Assembly (NCBI GenBank): GCA_016783965.1
Contig: JADHVO010000002.1
Coordinates: 310,001 to 374,000, forward strand
Direction of reading: 5' to 3'
Length of the DNA: 64,000 bases
DNA from: Alphaproteobacteria bacterium
Lineage (GTDB): Bacteria; Pseudomonadota; Alphaproteobacteria; Micropepsales; Micropepsaceae
The notes beneath the pieces were generated by a model. That model ran no database searches, had not been told where the DNA came from, and was given only the letters and a program-made list of their open reading frames with translations. Position 1 is the first letter of the stretch. The number at the start of each line of letters is the position of its first letter. Of the stretch, positions 59,810 to 64,000 are shown in pieces. Both the position numbers and the translations under genes were made by a program.

Positions 59810-62254
59810 ATGATTTGGGGGCAGCCGGGAATGGTCTCCACCCGGGGACATAAGAATAAACCTGGCGTCAGGGAGAGAGTCGCGAAGCTGCGGGCGATGG
59901 TGCCCCTTCTCGCCGGACTCCTGATCGCGCCCGCCCCTGCCTGGGCGGCGGCCGGGTTCGATTCTGCGACCCAGGAGCTGCTGCTGACGGCCGTCACCGC
60001 AGGCGCACTGGCGCTCGCCATCGCCGCCGCGCTCTGGGCCATGGCCGAGCAGAACCGTGCCGGCAAGCTCCGGCGGGCGCTGCGCCAATCCAACGCCCGC
60101 ACCCGCGCCGCCGTGGGCGAGCGGGACGCCCTCCTCTCGGCCAGCCGCGAGGCGCTCGTGGTGTGGGGCCGCGACGCCTCCGCTCAGTCGAGCTACAGCA
60201 ACGGCGAGGCGATGCTGCAAGGCCTGCTCGCCGGCCCCGAGGCCACCGAAGTCAGCCAGGCCATCGACGCCCTTTCCGACGCCGGCCTCGCCTTCGCGAT
60301 GACCGCGCACGACAAGGCCGGCCGCACTTTCACCGTGCGGGGCCGCGCCGTCGGCGCCATGGCAGCTGTCTGGATTGAGGAAGAGGCGCAAACCGCCGAG
60401 GCGCCCGCGACCATCGACTATCGCGGCATCCTCGACTCGCTGCCGATGCCTGTATGGCTGCGCGACAAGGCGCTGTCGCTGGTGTGGGGCAACCAGGCCT
60501 TCCTCGACGCGACCAACACGCGCGATCCCGCCGCCATCGCGCAGGCGGCGCTCGACAAGACGGAGCGTGATCTCGCCGCCACCGCCCGCACACAGGGCGG
60601 CGTCTACGAAGCCCGCCGTTTCTCCGTCGTGAACGGCCACCGCCGCGCGCTCGAATACACCGAGACCCCGCTCGACAACGCCGGCATCGTCGGCACCGCG
60701 ATCGACGTCACCGATGTCGCGACCTCGGAAGCGAGGCTCCAGCAGCACATCGACGCCCACGCCGACACGCTCGACAAGCTCGCCACGGCAGTTGCCATCT
60801 TCGGCAAGGACCAGCGTCTCACCTTCTACAATCAGGCCTTCGGCCGCCTATGGGACCTTCCCGAAAAATGGCTGGAGAGCCATCCCAGCGATAGCGACGT
60901 GCTCGACCGCCTGCGCGAGGCCCGCAAGCTGCCCGAGCAGCGCGATTGGCAGGCCTGGAAGCGGGAGCGCCTCTCCGCCTATGACTCGCCGCTGGAATAT
61001 CCCTCCGAAGATCTCTGGCACGTGCCCGGCGGCAAGACGCTGCGTGTTGTTGCCCAGCCGCATCCTTTCGGCGGCCTCACCTATCTCTATGAGGACGTCA
61101 CCGAAAAGCTCGCCCTCGAAAGCGCCTTCAACACCCAGCTCAAAGTCCAGTCCGCGACTCTCGACACGCTGACCGAGGCCGTCGCCGTGTTCGGTCCCGA
61201 CGGCAAGCTCAAGCTGCACAACGCGGCCTTCCTGCACATCTGGGAGCTGGAGCCCAAGGACCTGCTCGGCGAACCGCATGTCCGCAACATCGCCGCGGCC
61301 TGTGCCGAGAAGTTCGGCGAGGAGGCGGTGTGGGAGCGCCTGATCCAGTCCATCGTTTCCGGCGCGCCGCAGCGCCGCGACTGGGGCGAGATCGAGCGCA
61401 ACGACCGCACCATCCTGTCGCTCACGCTGTCGCCGCTTCCCGACGGCGCCACGCTCGTCACCTTCGCCGACGTCACCGACCGCTCGCGCATCGAGAACGC
61501 GCTGCGTGAACGCAACGACGCGCTGGAGGCCGCCGACAACCTCAAATCCGACTTCATCAAGCATGTCAGCTATGAGCTCCGCACGCCGCTCAACTCGATC
61601 CTCGGCTTCGCGGAGCTGCTGGCGAGCGGTCTCCCCGGCGAGCTCAACACCACCCAGGAAGGCTACGTCCAGGACATCGTCTCAGGCTCGAACACGCTGA
61701 AGGACCTGATCAACAACATCCTCGACCTGTCGCTGATCGAAAGCGGCGCGCTGCGCCTGGAACTCGAGCGCATCGATCTCTGCGCCATGCTCAACGCCGT
61801 GGCCGCCACTGCACGCGACTGGGCCGCCAAGGTGAACCTCGAAATGGTCGTCGACTGCGATCCCGGCGCCGGCCAGTTCCTGGGCGACGAGCGCCGCATC
61901 CAGCAGGTCGTGTTCAACCTCCTCTCCAACGCCATCAAGTACACCCCGGCCGAAGGCACCATCACGCTCTCCGGCGCGATCGAGGGCGAGGACGTGATGA
62001 TCTCCGTCGCCGACACAGGCCCTGGCATGGCGCCGGAGATGAAGGCCCGGGCGTTCGAGCGCTTCGCCTCGAAGACCCGCGCCGGCCAGCGCGCCGGTGC
62101 CGGCCTCGGCCTCGCGCTGGTCAACCGCTTCGTCGAGCTCCACGATGGCTGGGTCGAGATCGAGAGCGAGGAGGGCACCATCGTCCGCTGTCATTTCCCC
62201 CGCCGCATCATCCCCAACGAACCCGCACCGACGACCGACCGCAAGACAGCCTAG
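59810..62254 (+). CDS. divL: DivL-like PAS kinase with tyrosine at the phospho-acceptor site
   Basis: 814 residues. N-terminal membrane/signal region (about 30-80), then a linker with a coiled segment, PAS domains (about 215-300, 330-410, with FYNQAFGRLWDLPE and LHNAAFLHIWELEP), HisKA motif HVSYELRTPLNSILGFAELL and HATPase (NLLSNAIKYTP, DTGPGM, GAGLGLALVNRFVELH). In an ordinary kinase the motif is SHELRTPLN; here the His is Tyr588, as in DivL of Caulobacter. DivL acts as a pseudo-receptor for CckA and polarity control through DivK. Start is uncertain: the ATG at 59831 would remove MIWGQPG. Confidence 0.93.
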   Translation: MIWGQPGMVSTRGHKNKPGVRERVAKLRAMVPLLAGLLIAPAPAWAAAGFDSATQELLLTAVTAGALALAIAAALWAMAEQNRAGKLRRALRQSNARTRAAVGERDALLSASREALVVWGRDASAQSSYSNGEAMLQGLLAGPEATEVSQAIDALSDAGLAFAMTAHDKAGRTFTVRGRAVGAMAAVWIEEEAQTAEAPATIDYRGILDSLPMPVWLRDKALSLVWGNQAFLDATNTRDPAAIAQAALDKTERDLAATARTQGGVYEARRFSVVNGHRRALEYTETPLDNAGIVGTAIDVTDVATSEARLQQHIDAHADTLDKLATAVAIFGKDQRLTFYNQAFGRLWDLPEKWLESHPSDSDVLDRLREARKLPEQRDWQAWKRERLSAYDSPLEYPSEDLWHVPGGKTLRVVAQPHPFGGLTYLYEDVTEKLALESAFNTQLKVQSATLDTLTEAVAVFGPDGKLKLHNAAFLHIWELEPKDLLGEPHVRNIAAACAEKFGEEAVWERLIQSIVSGAPQRRDWGEIERNDRTILSLTLSPLPDGATLVTFADVTDRSRIENALRERNDALEAADNLKSDFIKHVSYELRTPLNSILGFAELLASGLPGELNTTQEGYVQDIVSGSNTLKDLINNILDLSLIESGALRLELERIDLCAMLNAVAATARDWAAKVNLEMVVDCDPGAGQFLGDERRIQQVVFNLLSNAIKYTPAEGTITLSGAIEGEDVMISVADTGPGMAPEMKARAFERFASKTRAGQRAGAGLGLALVNRFVELHDGWVEIESEEGTIVRCHFPRRIIPNEPAPTTDRKTA

Positions 62255-62280
62255 GCCAACGGTCCAATCGACCGCACCGT

Positions 62281-62326
62281 GCGGGGTTCCTCAAACTCTC
62301 TCATCTCGGGAGAGGAGGCCCCCCGC
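62281..62326. terminator. Bidirectional hairpin between convergent genes
   Basis: GCGGGG pairs with CCCCGC at the two ends, CCTC/GAGG continues the stem after a two-base mismatch, and CTCTC/GAGAG forms the inner stem. It lies between the stops at 62254 and 62332. Confidence 0.55.
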
Positions 62327-62331
62327 ATGCG

Positions 62332-63576
62332 TCAATCCTTCTTCGCGAAGTCCGGCGCGTTGGTGGTCGGGATCGGCGTGCTGGCCCGCGCTGCCTTCAT
62401 CTGCTCCTGCGTCACCGCCAGCGCCGCCACCGCACGCTCATTGTCCATGATCTTCTTCATCACGGCCTGTCCGGCGCGTTCGAACATCTGGCGGTTGTCG
62501 ACCAGGTATTTCTGCGAGATGCGCAGCCCTTCCATGCTGTTGTGGATCTCCGGCATCACGTACCGCGCGACCATGTCCCAGCTGCGCGCCGTGTTCTCGG
62601 GATTGGCCCAGTCGTGCACGAAGCCGATTACCGCGCCGAAACCGCCCGACACCTCCTGGATCTTGCGGATCGCCACAACCAGGTCGTCCGGCGTGCCTAT
62701 CACCGCCGTGGTGCCCGGCGTGAACGCCGTCATCTGCACCGCTTCCTCGGGCGACTTGAACGGCGCCGTGCCGGGCCGGCCCAGCGTGCCGACGGTGTAC
62801 TCGTTGTGCCAGCGCATCAGGCCCTGCCCTGCTTCATGCGCCGCCTTCTCGCGCGTCTCCGCGATGTGCCACGACAAGAGAATGCGCCACTCGGCGCGGT
62901 TGGCGACCTTGCCCGCCTTCTTCGCCGCGTCCTCGGCATAACCCCACTGGGTATGCAGTCCGTTCAGCCCGCCCGGCTGCATCGAACCCAGCGAGATCAC
63001 GCCGATGCCGTGCTTGCCCGCCAACGTCATGCCCGACGGCGACACCTGCGAGGCGGTGACAAACGGCATGTTCTCCTGCACCGGCAGCAGCTGGAGTCGC
63101 GCATCCTTGAGCGTGAACCATTCGCTCTCATGCGTGACGCGCTCGCCGGCCAGGAGCCGCTTGATCACGCCGATCGCCTCGTCCTGCCGGTCGCGCTGCA
63201 CCATCGGATCGATGCCCAGCACGTACGCGTCCGACGGCAGCGCCCCCGGCCCCGATCCGAAGATCGCACGGCCATTCGTCATGATGTCGAGTTGCACCAT
63301 GCGCTGCGCCACGTTGAACGGATGATGATACGGCAGCGAGACCACGCCGGTGCCGAGCTTGATGTTGTGCGTCCGCTCGCCGGCCGCGGCCAGGAACATC
63401 TCCGGCGAGGCGATGATCTCCCAGCCCGAGGAGTGATGCTCGCCGCACCAGAATTCGTCGTATCCAAGCCGGTCGAGCTGCGCGACCAGGTCGATATCGC
63501 GGCGGAACGCAAGCACAGGGTTCTCACCAATGGGATGATGTGGCGCGAGAAAGGCTCCGAACTTGAGACGGGACAT
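62332..63576 (-). CDS. LLM-class flavin-dependent monooxygenase (luciferase-like)
   Basis: 414 residues of a TIM-barrel luciferase fold. Blocks: RLKFGAFLAPHHPIGENPVLAFRRDIDLVAQLDRLGYDEFWCGEHHSSGWE at the start, RTHNIKLGTGVVSLPYHHPFNVAQRMVQLD and RAIFGSGPGALPSDAYVLGIDP. The last 80 residues are less typical. It uses FMNH2 and oxygen. The ATG at 63576 begins MSRLKFG, the family start. It is divergent from a SnoaL-like gene. Confidence 0.92.
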   Translation of the reverse strand: MSRLKFGAFLAPHHPIGENPVLAFRRDIDLVAQLDRLGYDEFWCGEHHSSGWEIIASPEMFLAAAGERTHNIKLGTGVVSLPYHHPFNVAQRMVQLDIMTNGRAIFGSGPGALPSDAYVLGIDPMVQRDRQDEAIGVIKRLLAGERVTHESEWFTLKDARLQLLPVQENMPFVTASQVSPSGMTLAGKHGIGVISLGSMQPGGLNGLHTQWGYAEDAAKKAGKVANRAEWRILLSWHIAETREKAAHEAGQGLMRWHNEYTVGTLGRPGTAPFKSPEEAVQMTAFTPGTTAVIGTPDDLVVAIRKIQEVSGGFGAVIGFVHDWANPENTARSWDMVARYVMPEIHNSMEGLRISQKYLVDNRQMFERAGQAVMKKIMDNERAVAALAVTQEQMKAARASTPIPTTNAPDFAKKD

Positions 63577-63649
63577 GGGCACTCCGATGGTTGGCTTCCT
63601 CCTGCTTATCAGCAACATTCCCCGGGACAAACTCGCCGGAGAAAAGCCA

Positions 63650-64000
63650 TGGCTGCCGCAGCGTTATCTTTCGTCGACCGGGCTGAGATCGAGCACACCT
63701 GCACAGGTCTGTGCCTTGATTATTCCTACTTCGCCGACTCGTCGCAGATGGACGCCTGGGCGGCGCTGTTTGCCGAGGACGCGGAAATGGTTCTGATGGG
63801 CCAGGTGCACAAAGGCCGGGCTGCGATCCGAGCGAGCGTGAACACCGACAACCGCGACGCGGTTGCGACTTACCACAGCCTCTCCAACATCCGCATAGCG
63901 ATCTTGAGCGATACGGATGCGCGCGGCACAGTTGGAATCGTTCTGTACGCCGCCCCGAAGGTGAACGGGGTCGGCAGCGCGTCCTCCCTCGCCCCGGCCG
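63650..64000 (+). CDS. SnoaL-like / NTF2-fold protein, truncated at the window edge
   Basis: 117 residues are visible. LSFVDRAEIEHTCTGLCLDYSYFADSSQMDAWAALFAEDAEMVLMG and HKGRAAIRASV fit the SnoaL_4-type NTF2 fold found in polyketide cyclases and ring hydroxylase beta subunits. GGAG lies 7 bases before the ATG at 63650. It is divergent from the luciferase-like gene and may share its promoter region. The 3' end is outside the window. Confidence 0.8.

Overview
The window is GC-rich DNA packed with short intergenic gaps, and it reads as a chromosome segment of an alphaproteobacterium. The main evidence is the linked block chvI-chvG-hprK-EIIA(Man)-HPr-ahcY, a DUF2794 gene, a DivL-type kinase whose phosphoacceptor histidine is a tyrosine, and GANTC (CcrM-type) sites in front of that kinase. 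I cannot name the genus. There are no rRNA or tRNA genes, no CRISPR array, no integrase or transposase and no phage genes, so this is mostly housekeeping and metabolic chromosome rather than an island.

Layout. 1-12.7 kb: the 3'-truncated end of an ABC ATPase gene, a SpoU-type RNA methylase, an asparaginase, two small secreted cysteine-containing paralogues (a third lies at 7.2 kb), a quinone oxidoreductase, an unusual Nramp-type metal carrier, a CBS-domain histidine kinase, thiC under a TPP riboswitch with an LprI-like gene overlapping its end, a VOC protein, an ArsR-GNAT-AIG-repeat trio and a creatininase/GNAT pair. 12.7-24.6 kb: CoA transferase, serine hydrolase, acetyl-CoA synthetase, a TetR gene next to a metallo-beta-lactamase-fold gene carrying an in-frame TAG, FMN reductase/pterin dehydratase, a zincin, thpR, murJ and a TesA-like esterase. 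24.6-38.6 kb: a YbbA/YbbP-like ABC transporter, a Bax-inhibitor-1 protein with a strong terminator, enoyl-CoA hydratase, DUF2794, O-methyltransferase, a TetR/SRPBCC pair with a perfect 22-bp palindrome, then a four-gene GldA-GldF-GldG-DUF4340 transporter operon and a Rieske oxygenase.

38.7-51.4 kb holds carB and greA, two methyltransferases, and the envelope-stress/PTS regulatory block: ChvI-ChvG two-component system, short HprK, EIIA(Man), HPr, then (after a 2OG-Fe oxygenase and two small genes) ahcY. 51.4-64 kb contains small accessory genes (GFA protein, GNAT, hydroxyacid dehydrogenase, GST, MDR, SDR), a Tat-exported flavoprotein that appears to be a circularly permuted D-amino-acid oxidase, a Tat-exported tyrosinase with a proline-rich linker, the DivL-like kinase, a luciferase-like monooxygenase and a truncated SnoaL-like gene.

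Genes are often translationally coupled (ATGA, GTGA or TGATG junctions). At least four convergent pairs end in a 4-base overlap in which both stop codons share the same tetranucleotide. Two copies of a GC-rich dispersed repeat each end in a G-rich, ribosome-binding-site-like stretch directly before a gene start, and a second family of GTCATGGCC hairpins sits between genes at 29.5, 48.0 and 57.8 kb. The features most worth follow-up are the DivL Tyr substitution, the permuted oxidase, the Nramp carrier with altered metal-site motifs, the TAG-interrupted hydrolase and the start-site-carrying repeat.
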